From positions 9,394,334 to 9,458,333 of the forward strand of contig NC_045147.1 in the NCBI RefSeq assembly GCF_008831285.2: a stretch of 64,000 nucleotides of DNA. Direction: 5' to 3'. Below, piece after piece: positions 53,313-63,387 of this stretch. Under the pieces are notes generated by a model. It ran no database searches. It saw only the letters and a list, made by a program, of their open reading frames with translations, and was not told the DNA's origin. The DNA comes from Nymphaea colorata (lineage: Eukaryota; Streptophyta; Magnoliopsida; Nymphaeales; Nymphaeaceae). A program made the position numbers and the translations under genes. How positions within the stretch are numbered: position 1 is the first letter of the stretch; every line of letters starts with the position of its first letter.

Positions 53313-54039
53313 ATGAGGAGATCTGAAGAAGAACTTGGAACAGCAGATTGAGTGATGATGCATATTGGACTTGCATCTATTGTTGATGTAGCTGATTGAA
53401 GCTGTGTTTGTGAAAATAGATGTAGGCTAGTGGTGCGTAGGTTGGAGAGGAATAACCTGGTGATGTACTTTGAAGGCACAGTTGGCTCAGTCATTGGACC
53501 GAGGAAGCTAGGCTTGGTTCCTGCTTGATGCATGTTGAGGAGCATGGCTGAAGACATTGACTGGTGGAACAGCAGCAACTGGAGCAGGTTGCTGGAGTAG
53601 CAACGGAGAACTGTGGAAGATGCTTGGCAAAGGGGACGTCCAAAAACTCTAGGCCTTGATCCAAGTTACGGGAGTTCAACTGAAGTCACTGGCCGGAGTT
53701 GCGGTAGCTAATTGATGATGGTTGAAGGAGCAGCAGCTGGGGCCATGTCCAAGGATGCTGCGATAGACGGTTGCTGTTGCAAACATCTGAAGATTCCAGC
53801 CCCTTCCCTTTGCCTAGGATTTAGAATTTATAGGACTTGAGAGGCAAGAGCGTTGATGCTCTTCTTGGGGACTTAGTCCTTTCAGTTTGGGAACCAAGCA
53901 AATTGGTTGAGAGAATGATTTGAAATCATTTCTCTCGACCAAAAGAGGAAGGGGGGAGGCTGCGTGCAGCTGGGCTGTGCCTCCTTTCAATCAATGATTC
54001 ATCATAAGATGGATCATCCTCTTCTTTTTTTTTCTTTTC
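53313..54039. other. DNA immediately 3' of LTR-like copy B
   Basis: If copy B were a 5' LTR, an internal region would start here, but no PBS complementary to a usual tRNA was seen in the first 30 bases. Minus-strand frames at 53258-53679 show no known domain. A GC-richer stretch runs from 53540 to 53760. Confidence 0.35.
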
Positions 54040-54870
54040 AGCAGCTAACTCAATTAAGTTGGCATTTAATTTCTTAATTTAGAGCTTTTTCAAAAGAAGA
54101 AGGAGCACACCTTTTAGAGGCAGTTCTTCAATTCGGTTTTGGAAATGGATCAGCTTTAACTAAGCTTATCTGTTTTTTAAAAATTTGATATCTTTTTCAA
54201 AGGGATTTGAAATAAAAGAAGAGAACACCCACATGGCTGCTTCTTAGTCTGTTTTTCAACTGAGATCAGACTTAACTAAGCTGATCTACGTTTAAGTTTG
54301 AAATCTTTTCAAAAAAAAAAAAGATTTGAAAAGAAAAGAAGAGCATGGCTAAATGGACTGCTCTTTAATGGTGTTTTGAAAAGAGAACCTTTTTAACTAA
54401 GCTAAAATGGTTTTTAATTTGAAATCATTAACCTATTTTGAAAAGAGGAGAAATGGAGCACGCCCAAATGGTCTGCTCTAATTCAATTCCCTCTTTTTAA
54501 TTGAAGAAGTTCCAGCTTCACATAAGCTGGCTTGGAATTTTTCCAAAATTGTTTGGGAAAAGGGCTGTGCCTAAAGGGGGCTGCGCTTCAAACACATACC
54601 AACTTTAAGTTGGTTTTGATCTTTGTTAAAATCATTCAAAATGGTTCTAAAATTAAGAGAATTATGCCCCCAAATGGGCTCTCCCTTATTAGAATCAGTT
54701 AAAATGATTTTCCCAAAACAAAAATTATTTCAAAAGGATTTGAAATAAAAGAAGAGAACACCCACATTGCTTTCTAATTAGAATCAGTTAAAATAATTCT
54801 AAAAAGAAGAGAGAGAAAGACATGCCCAAATGGGCTCTCCCTGATTGAATTGGCTTCATTTTTTAATGAA
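54040..54870. repeat. Array of nine hairpins in a bipartite degenerate repeat
   Basis: Inverted repeats (left arm/right arm) are: 54044-54050/54057-54063, 54148-54156/54162-54170, 54263-54269/54281-54287, 54386-54395/54403-54412, 54512-54518/54524-54530, 54599-54605/54607-54613, 54693-54697/54705-54709, 54780-54784/54796-54800, 54855-54860/54865-54870. Arm sequences differ from unit to unit while pairing is kept. Most alternate with a module reading AAAAGAAGAG then CCCAAATGG then CTGCTCT or CTCTCC. Spacing is about 75-125 bases. No ORF or known family fits. Confidence 0.6.
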
Positions 54871-55715
54871 ACTAATTTTGGAAAAGAGAATTAATTTTAA
54901 ATTCTCTCCACTTGTCTTCTTAGTTGGAGTCTAATCCTACTAAGGAGAATGCCCATTTCTTTCTTGGAAATTCTCAGATTGAATGACATGGCAAGAGAAT
55001 TAAATTCTCTTCGAAATTTGAATTTTATGGGATTTACCTAGGCCATACGCAATGGGGTACGTGAGTTTATATTTAGTCAAAGTCCATTGTGACTTTGACT
55101 AGACTCCTATCAGATTATTTTCATTCTAGAACCTAGATTTTATCTAATTCTAGTTTGAATCTAGTTTTGAACACCCTTTCTAGCGAGTTTGCATCAAGTT
55201 GATTGATTTTTTACTGAGTGCAATTCAATTGCTCAGTAATTCAAGTTCTTTTTACTTGTTTGAGTTGGATCATGTGATCACACACTCTGAATTGTGTAAA
55301 GTGACTTGAGATAACCTTCAATTAAGGTTTTTGTGATTGTCATGGACATTTAATCCATAATTCTTGTTTTGGGGAAATCTACTAGGTTAAATTTTTAACT
55401 TAGCTTGGATTAGGATGTTAAATCGACATTGTGAATTGAATTTTAGACTTACATCCTTAGCCCTGGTCCAAATTGACTTAGAGCTCTATCTTAGCTCTAA
55501 TTGAACTTGAATTTGAAACCTTATTTCAAATTTAGTAGGATATTTGATTTGCAATTCAAAGTTCTAAGTTGGTTTAGAGCTGAGTGCTATTGATTCCTAG
55601 GCTTTGCGCAATGATTGGTTCAACTAGGCATCAAAGTGCATTGCTTCAAAGTTTACCTGAAATGTTTTGCAAAATCTCAAAATTGCCACTCACATTTAGG
55701 TGGAGAAAAATGAGG
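54871..55715. other. AT-rich spacer, no gene seen
   Basis: No domain was found on either strand. Themes such as GAATTTGAAATTTAG and AGCTCTA recur loosely. Confidence 0.4.
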
Positions 55716-56110
55716 TGTTAACAGCTGGCAAGGCCGGACCTGGCTCAGCTATGTTGGCTGCGCCAGCCTCGGCTAGGAAAGCCAGGCCGAGTGCAGCCAG
55801 AGTAGTAAGTCATGGCTCAGCTAGGATGGCCGGGCAGGACCAGATCAACATGACCAGGCCAAGTCGAGCCAGGTTGTCCAGGTCAGACCGGGTTCGGCCA
55901 CATTGGCCATCCATGGCAGGGCCACACCTATTAGCCCTATTACAGACGAGATGGCCAGGCCAGGCTCAGCCACTATACCTGGCTAGGGTAGGCTAGAGTG
56001 GCTGGGTTTGGTCCGGCCAATGCGGCCAGCAAGAGCACGACCAAAGTTTCGTGGCCTGTCCAAGCATTGGCTGCCCTACGCTGGGCAGGCGTGATGTCCA
56101 AGAGCATGAG
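55716..56110. repeat. GC-rich degenerate GGCCAGGCC/GGCTCAGC island
   Basis: About 400 bases of sharply higher GC than the surroundings are built from variants of TGGCCAGGCC, GGCTCAGCTA and CGAGCCAGG. An Ala/Arg-rich ORF at 55700-55996 follows from the repeat. No ends with inverted repeats or target duplication were found. Confidence 0.6.
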
Positions 56111-56285
56111 AAGGCTTTGGGCCTTTGCTTGCGGAACCGGGTGGACGGCAATCATTTAGTTTTTGGGTAAGAAGGAAGCATGTTGGTTCTTCGAGGTAAT
56201 CCTACAGAGGACAGTACTTATGTGAAGAATTTGAACATGCTATTGCGTAGATAAAGATAAAGAGGTCCGAAATTTTGAATTTTTA

Positions 56286-58010
56286 AATTATTGAAGACCT
56301 TGGGAACACTCACAAGGTGAGTGAGTACAGTTGGCTTTTGGCACTAATCTGCATGTAGAAAGGGATCTGATGGTGGCAGAACCATCATCACAAATGATGC
56401 CCCAACAATGCCATAAAAACATATTTAGAAACCCATCTGATACTAGCACGAATAGAGTTTGACTATCCTCTGGAATCACCACAGCTCAAAGAGCTTCAAA
56501 AATAAGTGAAGAGAAACTTTCTACACCCAAGAGATCTTCAAAGAAAAAGGTGCAAGCCTCTAGTATTTGGCAGTGGTCCTCAAAAACATGATCATCATGC
56601 CCAATCTTCAATTTCTTCGTAGCTCTCTTTCCAATCACCAAATCATGAAAAAAATTGGTATTGGGATCACCTCTCTGAAGCTACTTGGTGTATGATTTTG
56701 GCACCAGTAATCCTCCTCCGTTAGAAGAAGCTTATGTTGCCCGCCACCATTGTGTTGCCCATCTCCTATTCTTCGTAGCACTGAATTATCCACTTGGCTA
56801 CTTCAATTTGACTTACTAACCCCCTACAATTGATTTAGGACCATCCACTCATGTTTCGCCAATATATTTCAGCTTGTTGAAGAGGTGAATCTTTAGATAG
56901 CCCAAAGTGGAGACTTTCCAAGTCGCCCTAACAGGTCTCAGACAGCCCCCATCCATAAGTTAACAACTGTAGAGCCGGAATAAATACTTGCCCGCCAGAG
57001 AGGTCTCCATAGCTTTGATCGGAAGGCAACGCACTGTTGTCTAATATAGTGCAAGAGAAAATTTGTTGAGAGGCAACTGCTAGAACTGTTGGGCCACGCA
57101 CTATTGACAAAACTTCGATCAATTCTGCTCATGACGTTCTCTTACCCCACTCGATTGTTCAACCAAGAGAAAAGGGTATAGGATCAACAATCTCCAAGAG
57201 ATAACTTTCATAAACAAATTCCGCAAACAACTGACAAGCTTTAGACGTTGGTACTCTTCTGGTTTTCTCTGTACTACAAAGGACATAATTAAAATCAGTA
57301 GGGCACACGGATGGGACTTGCTTGCCCTTGAAAGAAGCACTCAGCAAAAGAAAAGACCAAGCTCTACACCAAAAATCGCGGTCAAGATAAACCCCAACCA
57401 CGTCCACCGGCCTGTTTTCTCCGTGAACTTTGAATCTGCAGTTTGTCTAATAGTGAGACACCCCCATGTCCACCAATTCTACTTCTTTTGAGTTCTAGAA
57501 GATCAAGATATGGGCCCATAGACCTTCTCTGTCAATGTTAGAATCCATTCTCCAGTTTGACTTCTCCAAGGCAAACATCCTCATCATTTCCCTATTCAAT
57601 TTTGTCGTGTCCACTAGGATCACAACATTGGGCTTAAGCATCGTAAGCAACTCCTATTGGGAGCTTCTGTTAGCTAAGCCGTAGACATTCCAGCTTATGA
57701 CAACCATTAACACTACCGAATTCAGCTTATCCGCTACGACTGTTGCTTATGGCAACAACCGTTGCATATGAGTTTCATTTGCACCTCTTTTTCGCTTGGC
57801 ACATCTTTTTTGTTTGAGAAGTAACATTCGTGCCCTTTGTTATTTGGTTCGATGAAGTCGAAGGCTCTAGCACCGTCGACCAGGATCACAATGTTTTCTA
57901 AGCCTTCCAATCCTTCTTCTTCGTGTTCAGCCCTTGTGCTTGGAGACTGGAGATGGCTGTGTGAGATGACAATCGGTTCAGGAGGATTAGCATTGCGGGT
58001 CCATGGCATT
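56286..58010 (-). pseudogene. LINE fragment: ORF1 tail, endonuclease and start of RT, decayed
   Basis: Minus-strand order: an acidic ORF1-tail-like frame (58009-57734); the endonuclease opening ISWNVYGLANRS at about 57700, equal to the usual ISWNVRGLG; KPNVVILVDTTKL, the degraded catalytic 'P.V..L.ET..' block; PTDFNYVL, equal to 'GDFN.VL', near 57290; and the linker to RT seen as DPNTNFFHD-like text near 56650. A jump then leads to VPKVFNN near 56290, so most of the RT is deleted. Stops and frameshifts occur throughout. L1-type LINEs copy themselves at the target site, and this copy cannot. Confidence 0.65.
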
Positions 58011-58019
58011 TAGCTCTTT

Positions 58020-60784
58020 CATCGTTTACTTTTTCTTCTTCGTCTTTGTGGTTATATGGTTTTAATCAAGAGCGTATTGCTTCTTTACTAGATCGGGTGT
58101 TTTTGTGTTGCAAAATTCATCTGTATTGTGTGATTGTATTCATATTCTACTGAGCTGTTGGTGATCAAGTTCTGTAATGGGACTGATTCTATTAAGAGTG
58201 AATAATTGTTTTTTTGCTTTGATTTTCAGTTTTGATGTGTCCCTCACTGCCTTTTAGGCTGGATTGCTGCAGACAAGTATGCACATGCATGAGTATTACT
58301 ATTTAAACACACAGAGATAAGCTTGTCTGGGCGACCCTGGGAGTGACTGATGCAAGATTTTCATGTTTAGTCATGAACTTTTGTGAGCTTAGAATAAATC
58401 CACAACGTGAATGTGCATCCTGTTTGCTTTTAAGTACTTTTTTTAGTTGAATTTTTATTTGTGCCATTTAATCTTCAAAAGGTTTTGCCGAACACTCTCT
58501 CTCCCTGCTTAGTCCCCTTGAAGTGCTCATTCACGTTGTGCAGAACAGGGCCACCGAGAGCTCTGTAACATAGGCAAACCCTCTCTCTCTCTCTCTCTCT
58601 CTCGATTTGTTGTTCGAGTTCATCTCCTTTTTTTCTTCCGCTCAATCTATCAAACCACTCTACATCTGTCAATCTTTCAATATTTCTCTACCTCTTCTCC
58701 TCATCCTTCTCGGTTCTTCTCATGTTATATACAAAACCCTAATTCGGTGCACAAGCCATCAGCCATTATAACATTGTGCAGAATTAGAGTTTCATTCCTG
58801 AATGTTGTATGATGTCTAAGGCCTATTCCTAAATGTGTAATTCAATTAATTCAAATGCTCCTTTTGGCTCGTTTAAATCTCCTCCTATTGAATTTTCCAA
58901 AAATTCTTGCCCCATTTTCTCCTGATGTGCTTCTGTGTACACTCTTTTGTGGTGTTGATCTTTGGTTTGTTTTCTAAAGTGTGACCATTCATGGGGGCCT
59001 GCAGGGGCAAGATTGTGTATGTTTATTCTTGTCCTTTTCTACTTTTGGATGGTATAAGTGTGAAGGGGGACAGTTCCGAAGTTTGAACTTTTGGTGAGTC
59101 TAGTTTTTATGTACTTAATAGAGAACCTCATACTGCAGTTTTTTTATGAAGAGAAGTGCAAAGAGGCAGTTCACAATTATGTGATCGCTGCAATTTTTTT
59201 AGGAATAAATTTGAAGCCTATATATTTTAGAAAATGTTTCCTAGAAACTTGATTTGCCAAAATAAGTTGCACTTGTGCCTAAGAGTTTACAATTATCCCA
59301 TATTAATAGAGAAGTAAGATACAACTTTTTCATTTGTATGTTCAAATATCATAATTTTTTCCTCTCTAATGAGAATCATTGTAAAAACAAAGGTCCTGCA
59401 GTTACTACTAAGTACTAATAGATTTCTCTATTTCTTTGGGCAAAAATTTTCTACCATGCTAACTACCTTATCTTCTTTTGTGGTAGTGGTGGAAGATAGG
59501 AAGACTTTGAAAAACTTTTTGTAGAAGGTGCGGTCAACAAGAGAACATGTGGATTACTGCAAAACTTTGCTTAGACATTAGTAAACTTTGCAATCTTAAA
59601 AAGAGTAGGATATGTGTGCCAATTTCTCAAGGTGATAGTTATTGTTCCCACATGTGAATTGTTTCTTTTAAATAAGCTTATTTCTGTTTTACAGGTCACG
59701 ATGTTCTGAATGTTGGAACGGGTCAAGTTAAGTTAAAACTTTAGATGAGTCCTGCCACCTTGATGTTCTGATTTTTCAAAGCATAATTGCTTTGTTTGAG
59801 TTTTACTTATGTGCCAAGTGTGCTCATAGTATTGAAAGAGTTAGAATAGTCATCATCTTTTTTATTCAATCTATCAATATTCATCATTGCATCAATCTAT
59901 TAACAAAATGATACTAGCTGACATTATATTTAAAAAAGCTCCATATTGCAGCATATCGACCAATTCATAATGATGCTTGTGAACAGCCTTATACAATATC
60001 TAGATGTTTAGAACTACAAACTGTAAGCCATCTGCTTCAACATTGTCGTTAAGTTGACCTGTTTGCAGCACCGAATGGATAGAATTGTTGTTGCTTAAGG
60101 TGCGGTTCTTCATCTACAATATAGGATTGTAAGATTTGTTCCTGATGCTAGCGAAAAAGATGTGGCCGCTCGGCTTCTTCTACCATCCCATTAGTCAAGA
60201 TGCCTTTCGGAAAGGGTAGTAGTGTAATGGTAGAGATGAGAAAGCTCTCAGGGGCACAAATTAATATTTTTAGACTAGATATTGAAATGCACTATGGAGT
60301 ATGAAAAAGTGCAGGTTTCTTTTATTTTTCTTTTGATTTATTCCTATTTTTCATTTTGCATATGACTTGTGGTTTTAGAAATGCATTGCATAGGTTTCTA
60401 CCTTTTCTTTATAAGTGTTATCCTATAATATTTTTTTTCTTATAGGGTCATAAAGGTTGTTTTCTCTTGGATAATTTTCAGTAAACTGTGGTGCACAGTG
60501 CTGATGGGCATAAACATGATAATGCAAGAGGAAAAGAATAATACTACTGGATCAACAGGCCCAACCTATAGATGTATATAGATTTTTTTTCTTTTTGTAT
60601 AAATTTTGTGTATGCCTGAACACATTACTGTAACTTTTTTGTAATGAAATTTCATTTTTGTGAAAAACTTACTCTTGAATTGTGTTTGAATATATATATA
60701 TATATAAGGCATGTTGAAATGACCATTGTGGTAATAATATCTATGTATATTGGATTTATGTCAAGCTTATTATTCACCACGGTT
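58020..60784. other. Interval between two LINE pieces, possible insertion
   Basis: No coding family was recognised. There is a (CT)n tract at 58579-58602 and an (AT)n tract at 60690-60707. LINE-like frames lie on the same strand on both sides (57.7-58.0 kb and 60.98-61.98 kb), so this stretch may be an element that landed in the LINE. Confidence 0.35.
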
Positions 60785-60980
60785 TGACAATTGCTAATAA
60801 GATCTGTCATGGCCAGAAACTTGTTGGCAATGGCTCACGCCATCCCCAATAATTTTTGGGCACAAGACCTATGGAAAGGGCTATCCATAGGAATTGCTAC
60901 CAGGTCGGCTATTGCCAACAATTATTTTTTGGCAATATCTTTTTTTATTGTTGGCCACAAAAGAGGTCGTAAATAAACTT
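60785..60980. repeat. TTGGCAAT/ATTGCCAA-rich repeat
   Basis: Short words TTGGCAAT, ATTGCCAA and TTTTTGGCA alternate on the two strands over about 200 bases, like the subterminal region of a CACTA- or MITE-type DNA element. Ends are unresolved. It sits at the border where the minus-strand LINE frame is lost. Confidence 0.4.
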
Positions 60981-61487
60981 CTTTGTTGTTGTGTAAGATG
61001 AAAACAAGGATGTGAGAACCAATGGACAGCATCCTCTAGCACGGGCCAGTTTTTCTTGCCCTCGCCTTCAACCTTCATCACCTGCAACTGATCAGTAGTA
61101 GGAAAGTCTATGTCGTCTGGGTCATCCACCTGCTCCATTAACAAGGGGTCAGCCTGTAACCTAAGCTACAATCTTTGTCCATCGCGGCTTGATAAAGCTT
61201 TAGATCTCTTTCATAACTTTCTGACTCCAACCATTCCTGCTCTTTTTTAAAGGAGTTCACCTCTTTGTTTTTAAGTCCACGCTTTATGTCTTTAGATCGT
61301 AGTTTCTAGCCACTCTTACTTGCCACCGCTATGAAAAGATTTAAGTATCAAATGTTCTTTAGGAGATCCCATCTCGTCCTCTTACATCTCCACATTTACT
61401 CATTTAGAGGAGAAGGGGGACCTTCATCAATTACAACGAAGGGGCCTCTCTTAGCTGATTTCGAAGAATTCTGGTGGTCATTGTGCT

Positions 61488-61979
61488 TTACTCGATCCCT
61501 TTACTAGTTAAATCTTTGCTGTGTCTGCTAATGTTAAGCAGCGTAAGTAAATGGGCTTTAACGACTGGCTCTTCCTTGTCATCACTCGGCACGAGAAAAT
61601 TCGCATTATTACCTCGAGTTCCTTGGGGCTCATTCTTAGTCTCCTCCTTATCAAATTCTTCATCCAGCTCTGAAGCGATTGGACTCCTTGTCCATTTCCT
61701 TGGTGATTTCGATAGGCAGCTACGATGTTCAGTAACCTGGACTTGTGACCAGGAGTTATCGTCCTTGCTATTGGGCTTATGGGTTGGTTTCTTTTTCAAT
61801 AGATAACACGATTCTGAGAAGTGGCTGGTGGAGTCATAGTGACTGCAATATCCGAGCTTATATTCATATTTGATCACTTGAGCTCCTATCGAGCCCTCAA
61901 CCTCCTGCTCAATGTCGCTGATAGGAGCAAAATCAAGTGGAAGTTCAATCAGCAACCTCGCGTACCCGACTCTTTCCAT
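61488..61979 (-). pseudogene. LINE ORF1 fragment (DUF4283 end and zinc knuckle)
   Basis: A 163-codon minus frame starts MERVGYARLLIELPL, equal to the usual 'M.R.GYARV.VEVDL' of plant LINE ORF1. About 20 residues later comes KYEYKLGYCSHYDSTSHFSE, ending in SC. That is the CCHC knuckle with the second Cys read as Tyr (C-x2-Y-x4-H-x4-C). A long Ser/Glu/Lys-rich tail follows. The protein would bind RNA, and the damaged finger and the broken frame upstream (61980-62060, VRLIGIDQSLT) mark it as a relic. It is probably the upstream half of the LINE at 56286-58010. Confidence 0.65.
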
Positions 61980-61990
61980 CTTGTGAGTGA

Positions 61991-62134
61991 TTGATCAATT
62001 CCTATTAGGCGAACACCGATGAGGGAAGCCGCATCGAAAAGATATGCTCCTCCCATAACCCAACAGGCCACATCGAAAAGATCTGCTCTTTCCATAACCC
62101 AACATGGCTTATAGATCAATTCCTACTAGGAGAA
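61991..62134. repeat. Nested direct duplications at a LINE/Copia junction
   Basis: Two 40-bp units (62028-62067 and 62068-62107, core CATCGAAAAGAT..TGCTC, CCATAACCCAAC) lie inside an outer repeated pair beginning GATCAATTCCTA at 61993 and 62114. The outer second copy leads straight into the Copia coding fragment. Confidence 0.75.
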
Positions 62135-62697
62135 TATACCATATGCCTCTGCAGTAGGGAGTCTCATGTATGTTATGGTTTGCACAAGCCTAAACATGGC
62201 TTATACAGTTGGTTTAGTGAGCAAGTTCTTATCAAATCTAGGCAAAGAGCATTGGGCAACAATGAAGTGGATCTTAAGGTATCTTACATACTTCCAATTA
62301 CTGTTTGTGTTTGGGTAAATCTAATCCAAAGATACAAGGATTTGTTGATACGAAAATGGCAGGTGACTTGAACTCTAAAAAGTATCTTTATGGTTATGTT
62401 TTTACTTTTGTAATGAGAGCAGTATCATGGCAGTCCAGATTGCAGAAGTGTGTTGCTTTTTCCACTATAGAGACAGATAAAGAGAAGAGTTTTGATATAA
62501 GTCTTCATCAGAAGACTTATGTGTTGCATTGTGATAGCAAAAGTGTTATACATTTGACAAATAATTCAGCATTTCATTCAAGGACCAAGCACATTGATGT
62601 CAGATATCATTGGGTTCGTGATGTGCTTGAGCAAAAAACTGATTTAGTTAGAGAAGATACAGAATCCTACAGATATGATGACGAAGTCTCTACCTAA
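62128..62697 (+). pseudogene. Copia RT C-terminus and RNase H, decayed
   Basis: Plus-strand frames give AVGSLMYVMVCTSLNMAY (62151 on) and FLSNLGKEHWATMKWILRYL, the conserved RT-RNase H connector. After a frameshift come MAGDLNSKK, GYVFTF and AVSWQSRLQKCVAFSTIE of RNase H. About 35 codons are then missing, and the frame resumes at TYVLHCDSKSVIHLTNN, with HSRTKHIDVRYHWVRD before the end at 62697. The element belongs to a different Copia lineage from the one at 14.7-21 kb, whose RNase H reads SKSKHIDIKF at the same place. The 5' part of the element is absent. Confidence 0.8.
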
Positions 62698-62792
62698 AGA
62701 GAAGCATGACAAGTATAGAGACCTAGTTGGGATGACTGCCTTTAGGACAGTGTATTAATTTTTGTTCATTTTGCAGGTATGATCCCTCTCTT

Positions 62793-62808
62793 GAGGCTGG
62801 AGGAGAAG
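62793..62808 (+). other. Copia polypurine tract
   Basis: GAGGCTGGAGGAGAAG lies directly before TTTGTTGGATT, the place and form expected for the PPT before a 3' LTR that starts TGTTGG. Confidence 0.75.
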
Positions 62809-62810
62809 TT

Positions 62811-63387
62811 TGTTGGATTGGGTCCTGCTTCAAGTGAGGACCCGACCCATGTGAAAAAAAGAGGGAGAGGGCACCCGATGGTGCCCTAACCCCATCTCAC
62901 GTCTCTCTCTCTCTCTCTCGTGGTTTTCTTTTGGGAAAAAGAAAAGAGGGCTCTTCCCTCATGGCTCACACAAAGCAAGGAGAAGAGGAAAAAGAAGGCA
63001 AAGAAGAGAATGAGAGGAGGTAGGCAAGAAGAAAAAAAGGAAAAAGAGCAAGGTTGTGGGTTTGTGCAGCCGTGTGGGTGCAAGTGTAGAGAGAGAAAGT
63101 GAAGAAAACAAAGGAAAAAAAAACATACGGTGATTTCTTTTCTTGTGGTTTTCTTATGCATTCATTCTTGAGAATGATTTATGTTATTCTCTACAAGAAG
63201 AACAACACATATTGATGTGGTTGTATTGCCTCTTTGAAATATATATATCTCTCTTGCCCGTGGTTTTTTACCCTATTATTGGTGGTTTTCCATGTAAATT
63301 GATGTCTCCTATTTTCTGCATTATCTAGTATATTTTTAACACATATTGCTGCAATATTGGTGTTGGGAACACAATCTTTTGCTAACA
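62811..63387 (+). repeat. Copia 3' LTR (start clear, end approximate)
   Basis: It begins TGTTGGATTGGG after the PPT. It holds a TC tract (62903-62919) and T-rich sequence with CATATTGCTGCAATATTGG. The 3' border is either near GGGAACA (63374) or GCTAACA (63387), and both end in ..CA. No 5' partner lies in the window. Confidence 0.6.

Noticed and set aside
54040-54870. CRISPR array or CArG-box array
   Set aside because: Repeats are not identical, spacers are not unique, and the DNA is plant nuclear, so it is not a CRISPR array. CCCAAATGGG does not fit CC(A/T)6GG, because the inner six bases include C and G.
55700-55996. 98-codon Ala/Arg-rich ORF as a gene
   Set aside because: Its composition follows directly from the GGCCAGGCC repeat, and no start context, domain or intron signals support it.
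60190-60240. tRNA-like stretch with GTAATGGTAGAG
   Set aside because: No matching B box (GGTTCGA-type) lies downstream at the right distance and no cloverleaf can be drawn.
61474-61806. 110-codon plus-strand ORF rich in Leu/Ser
   Set aside because: It is antisense to the minus-strand LINE ORF1 fragment, which has the zinc-knuckle and GYAR motifs.
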